This document shows, in pieces, positions 7,835-17,259 of a stretch of DNA of 64,000 nt. The DNA lies in the NCBI RefSeq assembly GCF_009208105.1, contig NZ_WFKL01000001.1, positions 2,666,001 to 2,730,000 of the forward strand. Direction: 5' to 3'. The notes under the pieces were generated by a model that did not search any database, was not told the DNA's origin, and saw nothing but the letters and a program-made list of their open reading frames with translations. Position numbers and translations under genes: made by a program. Within the stretch, counting starts at the first letter, position 1, and each line of letters starts with the position of its first letter. This DNA is from Rouxiella sp. S1S-2. Lineage in GTDB: Bacteria > Pseudomonadota > Gammaproteobacteria > Enterobacterales > Enterobacteriaceae.

Positions 7835-9175
7835 ATGAATAAATCACAGGTTGCATCGATGAATTACGCTTTGCCGGCAAAAGACTCAACAAAAAACAAC
7901 GTCGTTAAGCGCGCCTCTCTGGCCGGCGGCGTGGGTTCGTTTGTGGAGTGGTATGACTACGGCATTTATGGTCTTTTAGTCAGCACGTTGGTGCTGGTTT
8001 TTTCCGCCAATGAAATGAACACCACAGACGCCGGTTTGATGCTGACGTATCTGGGCTTCACCGTCAGTTTTGTAGTCCGTCCCTTTGGTGGCGTAATTTG
8101 TGGGTACCTGGGCGATAAAATGGGCCGCCAGAAATTACTCGCCATCTTGCTGTTAATGATCTCTTTAGCCACCGCAGCAATTGGCCTGTTGCCAAGCTAT
8201 GCCAGCATCGGCTGGGCAGCACCGGCGCTGCTGATTTTACTGCGCATCGTGCAGGGTTTTTCGGCCGGCGGTGAAGTGTCTGGCGCAGGCTCCTTTGTGG
8301 CGGAATACGCTGAAGATGACCGCCGCGCGGTGGTGATGTCACCGCTGGTGATGGGGTCGTTTATCGCGCTGCTGTTTGGCAGCCTGTTGATCAGCGGCTT
8401 AATTAATATCTACGGCGCCGAGGCTATGAGGGCGTGGGTCTGGCGTGTACCGTTCCTGCTTGCCATTCCGATGGCGCTGATTGGCGTATATATTCGCACC
8501 CGTATTCAGGATACGCCGCACTTTCAGATGGTTAAGCAGAACAAAGCCGTAGTGCGTAATCCAATCCGCGAAGTATTAACCTCAAAACGACACCTCAAGG
8601 CCATCGCGTTGGCTGTCACACTGCCAGCGGTTAATGGGCCAGGCTACTACGTACTGTTTGTCTACATGCCAACCTATTTGAACAAAGTCATGCACTTTGC
8701 CCAGATTCAAAGCCTGATGGTAACCGCGTGCGGGCTGCTGACCATTATTGGTGCCATTCCGATGATGGCCTGGCTTTCTGACCGGCTTGGGCGTAAACCG
8801 CTGCTGGTGGCGTCGGCCATTGCTATGGCAGTGCTGGCGTACCCCTGCTTTTGGCTGCTGACGCTGGGCATGATGCCATTGGCCTGCATGGCGTCCATTT
8901 TACTGGCCTTTGCCTTTGCCGGTCACGCGGCGGTGATTCAGGCCACGCTGGCGGAAATGTTCCCGACCAACGTGCGCTACAGCGCTTACAGCATCGGTTT
9001 CAACCTTTCTACCGTCATTTTTGGCGGTTCCGCACCGCTGCTGATGACCTGGCTTATCGGCCTGACCGGTTTGGCCAGTATTCCAAGTTATATGGTGATC
9101 CTGACCGCTGCACTGACTCTGATTAGCACTTTTTATCTGAAAGAAACGGCCGGTAAGCCGCTGCGCGCGGAGTAA
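7835..9175 (+). CDS. MFS transporter, metabolite:H+ symporter (MHS) family
   Basis: The 446-residue protein has 12 predicted membrane segments. It shows MHS-type signatures: FVEWYDYGIYG in helix 1, YLGDKMGRQK in the loop 2-3 motif, GFSAGGEVSGAGSFVAEYA in helix 4-5, and LSDRLGRKP in the second half. Members such as KgtP, ShiA and ProP import carboxylates, betaines and related compounds by proton symport. Here it is the only transporter in the operon and should import the compound handled by the hydantoinase-type enzymes. AGGG precedes the ATG at 7835. A second in-frame ATG at 7859 is possible. Confidence 0.85.
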   Translation: MNKSQVASMNYALPAKDSTKNNVVKRASLAGGVGSFVEWYDYGIYGLLVSTLVLVFSANEMNTTDAGLMLTYLGFTVSFVVRPFGGVICGYLGDKMGRQKLLAILLLMISLATAAIGLLPSYASIGWAAPALLILLRIVQGFSAGGEVSGAGSFVAEYAEDDRRAVVMSPLVMGSFIALLFGSLLISGLINIYGAEAMRAWVWRVPFLLAIPMALIGVYIRTRIQDTPHFQMVKQNKAVVRNPIREVLTSKRHLKAIALAVTLPAVNGPGYYVLFVYMPTYLNKVMHFAQIQSLMVTACGLLTIIGAIPMMAWLSDRLGRKPLLVASAIAMAVLAYPCFWLLTLGMMPLACMASILLAFAFAGHAAVIQATLAEMFPTNVRYSAYSIGFNLSTVIFGGSAPLLMTWLIGLTGLASIPSYMVILTAALTLISTFYLKETAGKPLRAE

Positions 9176-9226
9176 GCCGTACCTGAATGCGTTATCTGAG
9201 CAATTTGAACATCTGTCGAGGTAATT

Positions 9227-11314
9227 ATGAAACACGCGTCAACATGGCGAATGGGATTTGATATTGGCGGCACGTTTACCGACCTGGTTCTGCTAAACGA
9301 TGAAACAGGCGTTGCCCTTCGCCATAAAACGTTGACTACGCCACACGATCCGTCCGAAGGCGCCTACACCGGGCTAACGCAGTTAATCGAGATGGCGGGG
9401 TTGGCGGCGGGTGATATCCACACCATCACCCACGGCACCACGCTGGCGATTAACGCGCTGTTGGAGCGTCGCGGTGCTAGAACAGCGTTTGTGGTAACGA
9501 AGGGATTCCGTGATGTGCTGGTGCTTGGCCGAGAATATCGCTATGACATTTATGACCTCAATGGCGCACCGGCTGCGCCACTGATCCCACGTTCTCAGGC
9601 GTATGAAATCAGTGAACGCGTGACGAGTTCTGGTGACGTTGTCACGCCGCTCGATGAGAGTGAAGTGGTGGCGCTGGCTGCCACACTGCGCGCTGAAGGT
9701 TATGAAGCGGTGGCAGTGCTTTGCATGCACGCCTACGCGTGGCCCGAACATGAAAATCGGATCGAAGCCATTCTGAGCCGTGAACTGCCGAGCGTATCGA
9801 TTTCAGTATCGCACAAGGTTTCCCGCGAAATTCGTGAGTACGATCGTGGTGTACTCACCGCCATGAATGCGTTTGTGCAGCCCAAGGCGCGCCATTATAT
9901 GGCCCGTCTGGAGCACAAGCTGCGCGAAGGCGGTTTTACCTGCGACTGGCTGGTCATGGGTTCCAACGGCGGGCTGATGGCCCCGCAGGTGGCGGCAGAT
10001 TATCCGACACGCATCATCGAATCTGGCCCAGCCGGTGGCATTGTGGCGACGGCGGCGTTTGCTCGTAAAAATGGTCACCCGCAGGTGCTGGCGTTTGACA
10101 TGGGCGGCACTACGGCCAAGGCCTGTGTGGTGCGCAACGGCGAACCCTCAATTACCACCGATTACGAAGTGGGTCGCGCCGACCGACTGCTCAAAGGCAG
10201 TGGCCTGCCGGTGAAACTTCCGGTGGTGGATATGATTGAAATCGGCGCGGGCGGCGGCAGTATTGCGCGCGTTGACTCACTCGGCCTGCTTGAAATCGGC
10301 CCAGAAAGCGCCAGTGCTTACCCAGGACCCGCCTGCTATGGGCGAGGCGGCGAACTTCCCACCGTGACCGATGCCAATCTTGTCCTCGGGCTGCTTGACC
10401 CTGATGCTTTTCTGGGTGGCCGCATGGCGCTCGACGTCTCGGCGGCGCGCAGAGCAATCTCCCGTATTGCCGAACCGTTGGGGCTGAGTATTGAAGATGC
10501 CGCCTGGGGCATTCATGAAGTGGCTAACAGCAAAATGGCCGAAGCCCTGCGTACGCACTCGGTTGAGAAAAACGTGAGTCCGCACCAGATGACTATGTTG
10601 GCATTTGGTGGCGCAGGCCCCAGCCACGCGTGGTCGCTGGCTAAGATTCTCTCAGTCAAAAAAGTCTATTTCCCCAACGGTGCCGGTGTTTATTCCGCCT
10701 TCGGCCTGCTCACTGCGCCGCCAAGCGCCGACTTTGTGCGCAGCAGTCGCTGCCGGCTTGAGGCTGCAATCGACATGGTCGCCGTGCAAAAAATCTTTGC
10801 CGAAGGTTTCGACGAAGCCTTTACCACGCTGGCGGCGGCGAATGTCGACCCTGCCACCGCCAGCACGCATAAGCTGGCCGATGTGCGCTACGTCGGTCAG
10901 GGTTCCGAACTAACCGTCACGCTGCCGCAGGCGTTTGAAGAGCAGGGCAACGTTGGCGCACTCATTGCCGCCTTCGAAGAAGCACACTTCGCCCGCTTTG
11001 GCCGCACGCTGCCGGGTCAGGGCGTGGAAGTGGTTAACTGGCGGGGTCGGGTACAAACCACACCGCCGCTGATGAACACCTCTGACAAACAGGCGCAGCC
11101 GGATGAAGGCGCACGCGAGAAAACCCTTGCGGTATATCTCGGACGCGACAGCGGCTTCAGCGACTGCCGTGTAGTGCCGCGCAGCCTGATGATAACCGGC
11201 GCATGGATAGCCGGACCCGCGCTGTTGCAGGAAAAAGAGTGTGCGATTTATGTCGGGCCGGGTGCGTCCGCGATGCTTGATGAACAAGGCAATATTCTGA
11301 TGGAGCTGAAATAA
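9227..11314 (+). CDS. hyuA: Hydantoinase/oxoprolinase subunit A (HyuA), first copy
   Basis: The 695-residue protein has an N-terminal ATP-binding lobe, FDIGGTFTDLVLL (about residues 11-23) and HGTTLAINALLERRGA. The second actin-like lobe has AFDMGGTTAKACV and IGAGGGSIARVD. HyuA with HyuB forms ATP-dependent hydantoinases and oxoprolinases that open five-membered cyclic amides (N-methylhydantoin, hydantoins, 5-oxoproline) or carboxylate ketones (acetone/acetophenone carboxylase relatives). Its stop overlaps the hyuB start by one base (TAATG), so the subunits are translationally coupled. The true ring substrate is not deducible. GAGG precedes the ATG. Confidence 0.9.
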   Translation: MKHASTWRMGFDIGGTFTDLVLLNDETGVALRHKTLTTPHDPSEGAYTGLTQLIEMAGLAAGDIHTITHGTTLAINALLERRGARTAFVVTKGFRDVLVLGREYRYDIYDLNGAPAAPLIPRSQAYEISERVTSSGDVVTPLDESEVVALAATLRAEGYEAVAVLCMHAYAWPEHENRIEAILSRELPSVSISVSHKVSREIREYDRGVLTAMNAFVQPKARHYMARLEHKLREGGFTCDWLVMGSNGGLMAPQVAADYPTRIIESGPAGGIVATAAFARKNGHPQVLAFDMGGTTAKACVVRNGEPSITTDYEVGRADRLLKGSGLPVKLPVVDMIEIGAGGGSIARVDSLGLLEIGPESASAYPGPACYGRGGELPTVTDANLVLGLLDPDAFLGGRMALDVSAARRAISRIAEPLGLSIEDAAWGIHEVANSKMAEALRTHSVEKNVSPHQMTMLAFGGAGPSHAWSLAKILSVKKVYFPNGAGVYSAFGLLTAPPSADFVRSSRCRLEAAIDMVAVQKIFAEGFDEAFTTLAAANVDPATASTHKLADVRYVGQGSELTVTLPQAFEEQGNVGALIAAFEEAHFARFGRTLPGQGVEVVNWRGRVQTTPPLMNTSDKQAQPDEGAREKTLAVYLGRDSGFSDCRVVPRSLMITGAWIAGPALLQEKECAIYVGPGASAMLDEQGNILMELK

Positions 11315-12996
11315 TGACGACCTCAACCCCTGATAACCTGCGCTTTCTCAATGACCCGATCAGCCTGAGGATCACCTGGGACCGGCTGGTCAGTATTTCT
11401 GAAGAGGCGGCGGCCACGTTGGTCAACATGGCGTTTTCCAGCATTATTCGCGAAGTGGGCGACTATTCGTGCCTGTTGATGGACGCCAAGGGCAACTCGT
11501 TGGCGCAGCCGAAAACCAGCGTACCGGTGTTTATCGGCACCTTACCGGCGACCGTTCGTCATCTTTTGGCAAAATATCCGGCTGAAACGCTGCGCCCTGG
11601 CGACAGTTTGGTGACTAACGATCCGTGGTTGGGTACAGGACACCTTAATGACGTCACTATTGTCACGCCGGTGTTTCGTCATGGGCAGTTGGTGGCCTTC
11701 ACCGGTTCGGCGGCGCACATGTCAGACATTGGTGGATCGCTGAATATGGGCTCCTCTCGTGACATGTTCGAAGAAGGATTTCTCATCCCGCCCAGCAAGT
11801 TAATGCTGGAGGGCGAAGTGAATCAGCAACTGCTTGATCTGCTGCTGGCTAATGTGCGATCGCCGGATCAGGTGGAAGGTGACCTGCACGCTATGCTCGC
11901 AGCCAACCAGATTGGTGCCAAGGGACTGTTGGGCCTGATGGACGACCTGAACATTGATTCGGTGGAGCCGCTGGCCGAAAAGATTCATTCGCTGACTGAA
12001 AACGCCATGCGTAAAGCGATTGAAGCCGTACCGGACGGGCGTTACGAGGCCGCGGTGGATATCGGTGACTATGAAGGTGACATTCACCTCAACGTGGCTG
12101 TTATCGTCGAGGGCAGTAATATCACGATTGACTACGCCGGGTCCTCCGCCGAATCACTGTTTGGCAGCAACTGTCCGATGTCCTTTACCTATGCCTACAG
12201 CGTTTACCCACTCAAATGCCTGCTTGAGCCGCATTTACCCAACAACGAAGGCTGTTTCAAGTCGATCACCGTGACGGCGCCGCTGGGTTCAATCGCCAAC
12301 GCCCGTCCGCCTTGCGCCGTGGAAATGCGCAACCGCGTGGGGCACATGGCGCACGCCGCCATCTTCACCGCATTGTCTGAAATTATGCCTGACCGCGTAA
12401 TGGGCCACTCAGGCAGTGCGCCGGTGACCTGTGACGTGTTTGCCGGTCAGTTCGACGACGGTCGCCGCTTCGTTGAAAGCCTGTGCGTGAACGGTGGAAC
12501 AGGGGCAAGACCGGCGGCAGACGGTATCGTAACCGGCTTCCCAGGCAATATGTCCTCAACGCCGGTTGAGCTTATCGAATCCTCGACGCCGCTGCTGTTT
12601 ACCGAAAAGTCGATTGTACCGGACTCTGGCGGTGCAGGGCGCTATCGCGGCGGCGTGGCCCAACGCATGGTTATCCGCAATACCAGCAAATTCCCCCTGT
12701 CGCATAGCATGTTCTACTCGCGTCAAAAGCATCCGGCGCAGGGCGTGTTGGGGGGTGAAGCTGGGGCACCAAACTTTATCGCCATTAACGGCAAACAGCT
12801 TGAGAAGCCGGTTGGTCGTCACGACGTGCTGCCCGGCGATGAAGTCACCATTCAAATGCCCGGCGGCGGCGGTAAAAGCCCGGTGGCAGAACGCAGTAAG
12901 GCGGCCATTCTGTTTGATTTACAGGAAGGCTATATCACCGAAGAAGGCGCCCTGCGTGACTATGGCGTCTCCACTGAAGCGTTAAAAAGAGGCTAA
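11314..12996 (+). CDS. hyuB: Hydantoinase/oxoprolinase subunit B (HyuB), first copy
   Basis: The 560-residue HyuB protein carries the typical blocks TNDPWLGTGHLNDVTIVTPVF, SDIGGSLNMGSSRDMFEEG, GGTGARPAADG and PDSGGAGRYRGG, with the C-terminal MPGGGGK. HyuB holds the hydrolytic/metal site and works as a complex with HyuA. The order hyuA-hyuB with a one-base overlap is the common arrangement. A second, diverged hyuB is present about 27 kb away on the other strand, so this organism has at least two such enzymes with separate transporters. Confidence 0.9.
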   Translation: MTTSTPDNLRFLNDPISLRITWDRLVSISEEAAATLVNMAFSSIIREVGDYSCLLMDAKGNSLAQPKTSVPVFIGTLPATVRHLLAKYPAETLRPGDSLVTNDPWLGTGHLNDVTIVTPVFRHGQLVAFTGSAAHMSDIGGSLNMGSSRDMFEEGFLIPPSKLMLEGEVNQQLLDLLLANVRSPDQVEGDLHAMLAANQIGAKGLLGLMDDLNIDSVEPLAEKIHSLTENAMRKAIEAVPDGRYEAAVDIGDYEGDIHLNVAVIVEGSNITIDYAGSSAESLFGSNCPMSFTYAYSVYPLKCLLEPHLPNNEGCFKSITVTAPLGSIANARPPCAVEMRNRVGHMAHAAIFTALSEIMPDRVMGHSGSAPVTCDVFAGQFDDGRRFVESLCVNGGTGARPAADGIVTGFPGNMSSTPVELIESSTPLLFTEKSIVPDSGGAGRYRGGVAQRMVIRNTSKFPLSHSMFYSRQKHPAQGVLGGEAGAPNFIAINGKQLEKPVGRHDVLPGDEVTIQMPGGGGKSPVAERSKAAILFDLQEGYITEEGALRDYGVSTEALKRG

Positions 12997-12998
12997 TT

Positions 12999-13790
12999 AT
13001 GGATACGCTACAAGGAAAAGTAGTCATCGTGACCGGCGCTGGCAGCGGTATAGGCAAGTGTTCAGCGGAGCTGTTGGCCGCGCGGGGTGCAAAAGTGGTG
13101 CTGGTTGGTCGCCGTATTGAGGTGCTTGAAGGCGTTGCTCAGGCCATTCGTGAAAAGGGCGGAGATGCCTGGAGCCGTGCCACACACATTGAAGACAAAC
13201 AGCAGGTTCAGGCACTGATTAGTTGGGTGAACGACGAGCTGGGGTCGGTCGATATTCTGGTTAATAACGCCGGAAGCGCCAGCAAAACCCTGAATGCCCG
13301 CTGGATTGAAGAAGATGAGTGGCAACAGGTGCAGGACGTCAATCTTAAAGCGGTGTTCCTGCTGACGCAGGCGGTGCTGCCGGACATGCTGGCCAAAAAG
13401 AACGGCACCATTATTACGGTCTCCTCGTTGGCGGCGCTGCGTCCTAATTTGCTGGGCGGGGCAGCCTACGGTGCGGCCAAGGCCGGTGTGCGCAACTTTA
13501 TGACGTATTTGCACAATACGTTTCGCAACGACGGTATCCGCTCCACCTGTATTTTACCGGGCGAAGTCAATACACCCATTATGGACAACCGCGCCAATCC
13601 GCCGACGCAAAATATACGCGACAACATGGTGCAGCCGGAAGACGTCGCCGAAGCGGTGCTGCTGTGCGCGGGTCTGCCCGCTCGTACGGTGATTGAAGAG
13701 CTGATTGTCGCGCCGACGTTTATGCGCGATATCTCGGGCGACCTCGAGCTAAGCCGCTGGAAGGGCGCACCTGCGGGACTGAGCGATTAA
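12999..13790 (+). CDS. Short-chain dehydrogenase/reductase
   Basis: A classical SDR of 263 residues. The cofactor motif TGAGSGIG is at 12-19, NNAG at 89-92, the catalytic serine near SS142-143, and the Y157xxxK161 pair in YGAAK. It starts 2 bases after the hyuB stop with an AGAGG ribosome site, so it is in the same operon. It should oxidise or reduce a hydroxy or keto group on the intermediate of the pathway. NAD or NADP preference is not clear, although GRR after the second strand suggests NADP. The C-terminal tail (LSRWKGAPAG) is longer than the fold needs. Confidence 0.85.
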   Translation: MDTLQGKVVIVTGAGSGIGKCSAELLAARGAKVVLVGRRIEVLEGVAQAIREKGGDAWSRATHIEDKQQVQALISWVNDELGSVDILVNNAGSASKTLNARWIEEDEWQQVQDVNLKAVFLLTQAVLPDMLAKKNGTIITVSSLAALRPNLLGGAAYGAAKAGVRNFMTYLHNTFRNDGIRSTCILPGEVNTPIMDNRANPPTQNIRDNMVQPEDVAEAVLLCAGLPARTVIEELIVAPTFMRDISGDLELSRWKGAPAGLSD

Positions 13791-13849
13791 TAAGCGCGTC
13801 TCGTCAGGCTATGAATATTCGTTGATGACTGCATAAATCAAGGTGAAAC

Positions 13850-15007
13850 ATGTCTTCTTTAACTAAAAAGTTTATCGCGGCCGAAGCCGTACTGCGTATT
13901 GAACGTACCTCATTGCGGGTACAACAGCCGGCATCCAGCGGTGATATGGTCTCACTGGCGATGGGCGAACCGGACTTTGATACCCCGCCACGCATTGTTG
14001 AGGCAGCCGCCCAGGCGTTGAGGAACGGCTTCACCCACTATGCGCCACTGCTGGGTGATAAACTGCTGTGCGAGGCGCTGGCCGAAGAAGTGTCAGCGCA
14101 GTCCGGCTTTCCGGTCAAGCAGGGCGAAGTGTTGGTCACCCACGGCGGCACAGCAGGACTCGCGGCAGCAATTTTGTCTATCGTCAATCCCGGCGACCGC
14201 GTAGTTATCCCCGATCCTACTTATTCCTTGTACGCTGATCTGGTGAACATGGCGGGGGGCGTTTGTGTGCCGATGCCTTGTAAGGCCGATTTACACTGGG
14301 ATCTCGACCGTTTGGCCAGCAGTTTAGAGGGCGCCAAGCTGTTTGTGTTCTGTAATCCCGGTAATCCTACTGGCATAGTGCACACCCGTGAAGAGATTGA
14401 AACACTCGGACGTTTGGTCAATCAGCATGACACGCTGGTGATTGCCGATGAGGCTTACCGTGACTTGGTGTTCACCGGTAAGCCTTTCACGTCGGTGCTG
14501 CAGGTGCCGGCTTTTCGGGGGCGTACGTTATTTTGCCAAACATTTTCAAAAAGTTATGCCATGACTGGCTGGCGCGTTGGCTATCTTGCAGGCCCGGCAG
14601 ATATGATTGCGGCGGCGGCTCGCGTGCACAACAGCGTCAACGGTTCGGTAAATACGGCAGTACAGCGCGCAGCGGTAGTCGCGTTGAAGGAGTGTAAAGA
14701 TGACGTCAAACGTATGTATGATGTCTATCGTGAACGTCGTATTCTGATGATGGAGGGGCTGTTGGCGATACCCGGGTTAAAGCTTAACGAACCCGAAGGC
14801 GCATTTTACTGCTTCCCGTCTTATTCATTGCCTATTCCTGCCATTGATATGGTTGCGTTGCTGCGCGAACAGGGAATTGCCGTGCGACCGGGCAGTGAGT
14901 TTGGCGCCGCTGGAGAAGGCCATTTACGGCTCTCCTACGCCGCCAGTAAAGAAGCGATTACCGAAGGCGTTAAACGGCTTAAGCGTGGTCTGGCGTCACT
15001 GGGATAA
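13850..15007 (+). CDS. Class I/II PLP-dependent aminotransferase
   Basis: The 385-residue fold-type I aminotransferase has LAMGEPDFDTPP at the start, GGTAGLAA before the cofactor phosphate site and CNPGNPTG in the middle. IADEAYRDLVF is followed by SKSYAMTGWRVGY, with Lys234 as the PLP Schiff base, and there is a late RLSYA arginine for the substrate carboxylate. These are the features of aspartate/alanine-type transaminases. Sixty bases follow the SDR stop, and AAGGTG precedes the ATG. In this operon it probably converts the amino acid released by ring opening to an oxoacid, or the reverse. The oxoacid could then feed the RraA-like aldolase (inference). Confidence 0.85.
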   Translation: MSSLTKKFIAAEAVLRIERTSLRVQQPASSGDMVSLAMGEPDFDTPPRIVEAAAQALRNGFTHYAPLLGDKLLCEALAEEVSAQSGFPVKQGEVLVTHGGTAGLAAAILSIVNPGDRVVIPDPTYSLYADLVNMAGGVCVPMPCKADLHWDLDRLASSLEGAKLFVFCNPGNPTGIVHTREEIETLGRLVNQHDTLVIADEAYRDLVFTGKPFTSVLQVPAFRGRTLFCQTFSKSYAMTGWRVGYLAGPADMIAAAARVHNSVNGSVNTAVQRAAVVALKECKDDVKRMYDVYRERRILMMEGLLAIPGLKLNEPEGAFYCFPSYSLPIPAIDMVALLREQGIAVRPGSEFGAAGEGHLRLSYAASKEAITEGVKRLKRGLASLG

Positions 15008-15038
15008 GTAAAGATATACACCATAGGCAGAGAGTGAA

Positions 15039-15656
15039 ATGGCAAAAACGATGCGCAGTGATACCGAAAGGAACCGTAAAAACCTGATCCAGGCTGCTGC
15101 ACGGCTGTTTGAAGTCGTCGAAGGGCCTATCAGTATGACGGAAATCGCCAATGAGGCCGGTGTTTCCGTGGCTACCGCATACCGCCAGTTTGCCTCGGTA
15201 GAGGAAGTATTAAATACCTATCGGCAAGAAGTGGGCCAACTGCTGCTTGAGTACAGTGAAAAACTGAGTGGCAGCGGGCTTGAAAGACTTGAACAGGTCA
15301 GCCGCTACTGGGTCAAGCTGGTGCGCCAGCGCGGCGCGGCAATGGTGCCCATGCGTAACCGCCGCGGTTACCTTGAGCGCCTGTGGGAAGGTGCGGAATA
15401 TCTGTTAGTGCAGGCCAACGCTGTGCGACCTGCGCTGCGCGATTCGATGCAGGAGATGGACCTGCCGGATATCGGCGATAAAGCGGTGTTCTTGTGGAAT
15501 ATCCTTTTCGATCCACGAGAGATTTTTGATTTGATTGATACCGTAGGGCTGAGTGAGAAACAAGTAGGCACTCAACTTATGTCGGTATTAATTGGTGGAC
15601 TGCGCGGTTTTGCGGTGGCTAACGCTTTCTCCGTAGACGAGTGCCGAATTAAATAG
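15039..15656 (+). CDS. TetR-family regulator of the hydantoinase operon
   Basis: The 205-residue protein has a TetR helix-turn-helix at about residues 8-55. IQAAARLFEV is followed by MTEIANEAGVSVATAYRQFASVEEVL, including the typical helix 3 with A-T-A-Y-R-Q-F. A variable all-helical ligand domain follows. It is the last gene of the operon, 31 bases after the aminotransferase, so it is likely autoregulatory and responds to a pathway intermediate. Its site may be the quasi-palindrome at 7027-7038. Confidence 0.8.
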   Translation: MAKTMRSDTERNRKNLIQAAARLFEVVEGPISMTEIANEAGVSVATAYRQFASVEEVLNTYRQEVGQLLLEYSEKLSGSGLERLEQVSRYWVKLVRQRGAAMVPMRNRRGYLERLWEGAEYLLVQANAVRPALRDSMQEMDLPDIGDKAVFLWNILFDPREIFDLIDTVGLSEKQVGTQLMSVLIGGLRGFAVANAFSVDECRIK

Positions 15657-15683
15657 CCGAGTAGCACAATGATTAAATAAGGC

Positions 15684-15704
15684 GCCGCAGGGACGGTCTG
15701 CGGC
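15684..15704 (+). terminator. Weak hairpin after the TetR gene
   Basis: GCCGCAG (15684-15690) pairs with CTGCGGC (15698-15704), followed by a T-containing but interrupted tail. It lies 27 bases after the TetR stop, and is a plausible end of the hydantoinase operon. Confidence 0.4.
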
Positions 15705-15856
15705 TACTTATTGCCTTTGCGGTTTAGCGTTAAGTATTTGCCATTAACGATATGCCGTGTAATACGCCCTAAAATTAACGCTTATTTTTATTATCACCCC
15801 CGGTGAGGATTTCCTTCGCCTGAATTAAGAGCATCCCCTAATTAAGAGGTTAAATA

Positions 15857-17128
15857 ATGACTGCGCTTTCTTACGTTTCGGACGAAGCAGATTCTGCCTG
15901 GGCAACCTATTTGGCACAGGTTGAGCGCGTGCTGCCTTATCTCGGCGATTTGACCCGCTGGGCAGACACCTTACGCCATCCCAAACGGGCATTAATCGTT
16001 GATATTCCGCTGGAGATGGACGACGGCAGTGTGCGCCATTTTGAGGGTTACCGCGTGCAACATAATCTGTCACGCGGACCAGGCAAGGGCGGCGTGCGTT
16101 ATCATCCCGACGTCACGCTTGAAGAAGTGATGGCACTTTCCGCCTGGATGACCATTAAAAGCGCGGTGCTCAACCTGCCGTTTGGCGGCGCTAAAGGCGG
16201 GGTGAGGGTTGACCCGCGTGAACTATCGATTAAAGAGCTTGAAAGACTCACCCGTCGCTACACCAGTGAAATTGGCAATATCATTGGGCCGCAGCAGGAT
16301 ATTCCCGCGCCTGATGTCGGCACCAATGCGCAGGTCATGGCGTGGATGATGGACACTTATTCCATGAATGTGGGGGCCACCACCACCGGCGTAGTGACCG
16401 GCAAACCTGTGCATCTCGGAGGTTCATTAGGCAGAGTAAAAGCCACCGGTCGAGGCGTATTTGTGACCGGTATGGCGGCGGCTCAGCGTATTGGGCTAGA
16501 GGTCGAGGAGTGCCGGGTGGCGGTGCAGGGATTCGGCAACGTCGGCAGCGTTTCTGCCGAGCTATTTTATCAGCGCGGAGCTAAAATTGTGGCAATTCAG
16601 GACCACAGCGGCTGCTTATATCATGAAGAGGGCATTGATATCCCAGCTTTGCTGACCTGGCAGCGTGAGCACGGCAGTATTGCCGGTTTTACTCAGGCCG
16701 AGAACATTCGTCACGACGCTTTTTGGCTTAAGTCTTTCGATATTCTCATTCCTGCGGCCCTCGAGGGGCAAATTACCGAGATGCGGGCCAGCGCACTGAG
16801 CTGCAAGCTGGTGTTGGAAGGGGCGAACGGGCCCACGCTGCCCGCCGCAGATGATATTCTTCGCAAGCGCCAAATTACCGTAGTGCCCGATGTCATTTGT
16901 AACGCCGGTGGGGTAACCGTGAGCTATTTCGAATGGGTGCAGGACTTCTCCAGCTTTTTCTGGACTGAAGAAGAAATAAACCAACGCCTCGACAGCATAA
17001 TGAATGACGCACTCAGTGCCGTATGGAATAAAGCCGAGAGCTTGAACGTGACATTGCGCACCGCAGCCTACGCCGTCGCCTGTGAGCGTATTCTAATGGC
17101 GCGTAAGGATCGCGGTTTATATCCCTAA
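15857..17128 (+). CDS. Glu/Leu/Phe/Val dehydrogenase
   Basis: The 423-residue amino acid dehydrogenase has [12 protein letters not shown] (Lys77, substrate carboxylate) and [15 protein letters not shown] (Lys113, catalytic), with [19 protein letters not shown] behind them. The Rossmann motif VQGFGNVGS comes in the second half, and [13 protein letters not shown] near the end. This is the roughly 420-residue hexameric glutamate dehydrogenase type, distinct from the approximately 447-residue GdhA of E. coli. It interconverts glutamate and 2-oxoglutarate. It may recycle glutamate used by the adjacent aminotransferase operon, but it has its own upstream region and terminator. AGAGG ribosome site before ATG. 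Confidence 0.85.
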   Translation: MTALSYVSDEADSAWATYLAQVERVLPYLGDLTRWADTLRHPKRALIVDIPLEMDDGSVRHFEGYRVQHNLSRGPGKGGVRYHPDVTLEEVMALSAWMTIKSAVLNLPFGGAKGGVRVDPRELSIKELERLTRRYTSEIGNIIGPQQDIPAPDVGTNAQVMAWMMDTYSMNVGATTTGVVTGKPVHLGGSLGRVKATGRGVFVTGMAAAQRIGLEVEECRVAVQGFGNVGSVSAELFYQRGAKIVAIQDHSGCLYHEEGIDIPALLTWQREHGSIAGFTQAENIRHDAFWLKSFDILIPAALEGQITEMRASALSCKLVLEGANGPTLPAADDILRKRQITVVPDVICNAGGVTVSYFEWVQDFSSFFWTEEEINQRLDSIMNDALSAVWNKAESLNVTLRTAAYAVACERILMARKDRGLYP

Positions 17129-17132
17129 ATTC

Positions 17133-17155
17133 ACCCGCCTGATGGCGGGTTTTTT
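17133..17155 (+). terminator. Rho-independent terminator after the dehydrogenase
   Basis: The 7-bp stem ACCCGCC/GGCGGGT, with a TGAT loop, runs straight into six T residues, starting 5 bases after the stop codon. Confidence 0.9.
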
Positions 17156-17259
17156 AATCGTCTAATTGTGCTAAGCAACGCTGTTTTACGCATTTAACTT
17201 TGTATTTTCCCTTGCGCATAATGTCAGTACACCACTTTCATGCTTAGGGACAATAGCTT

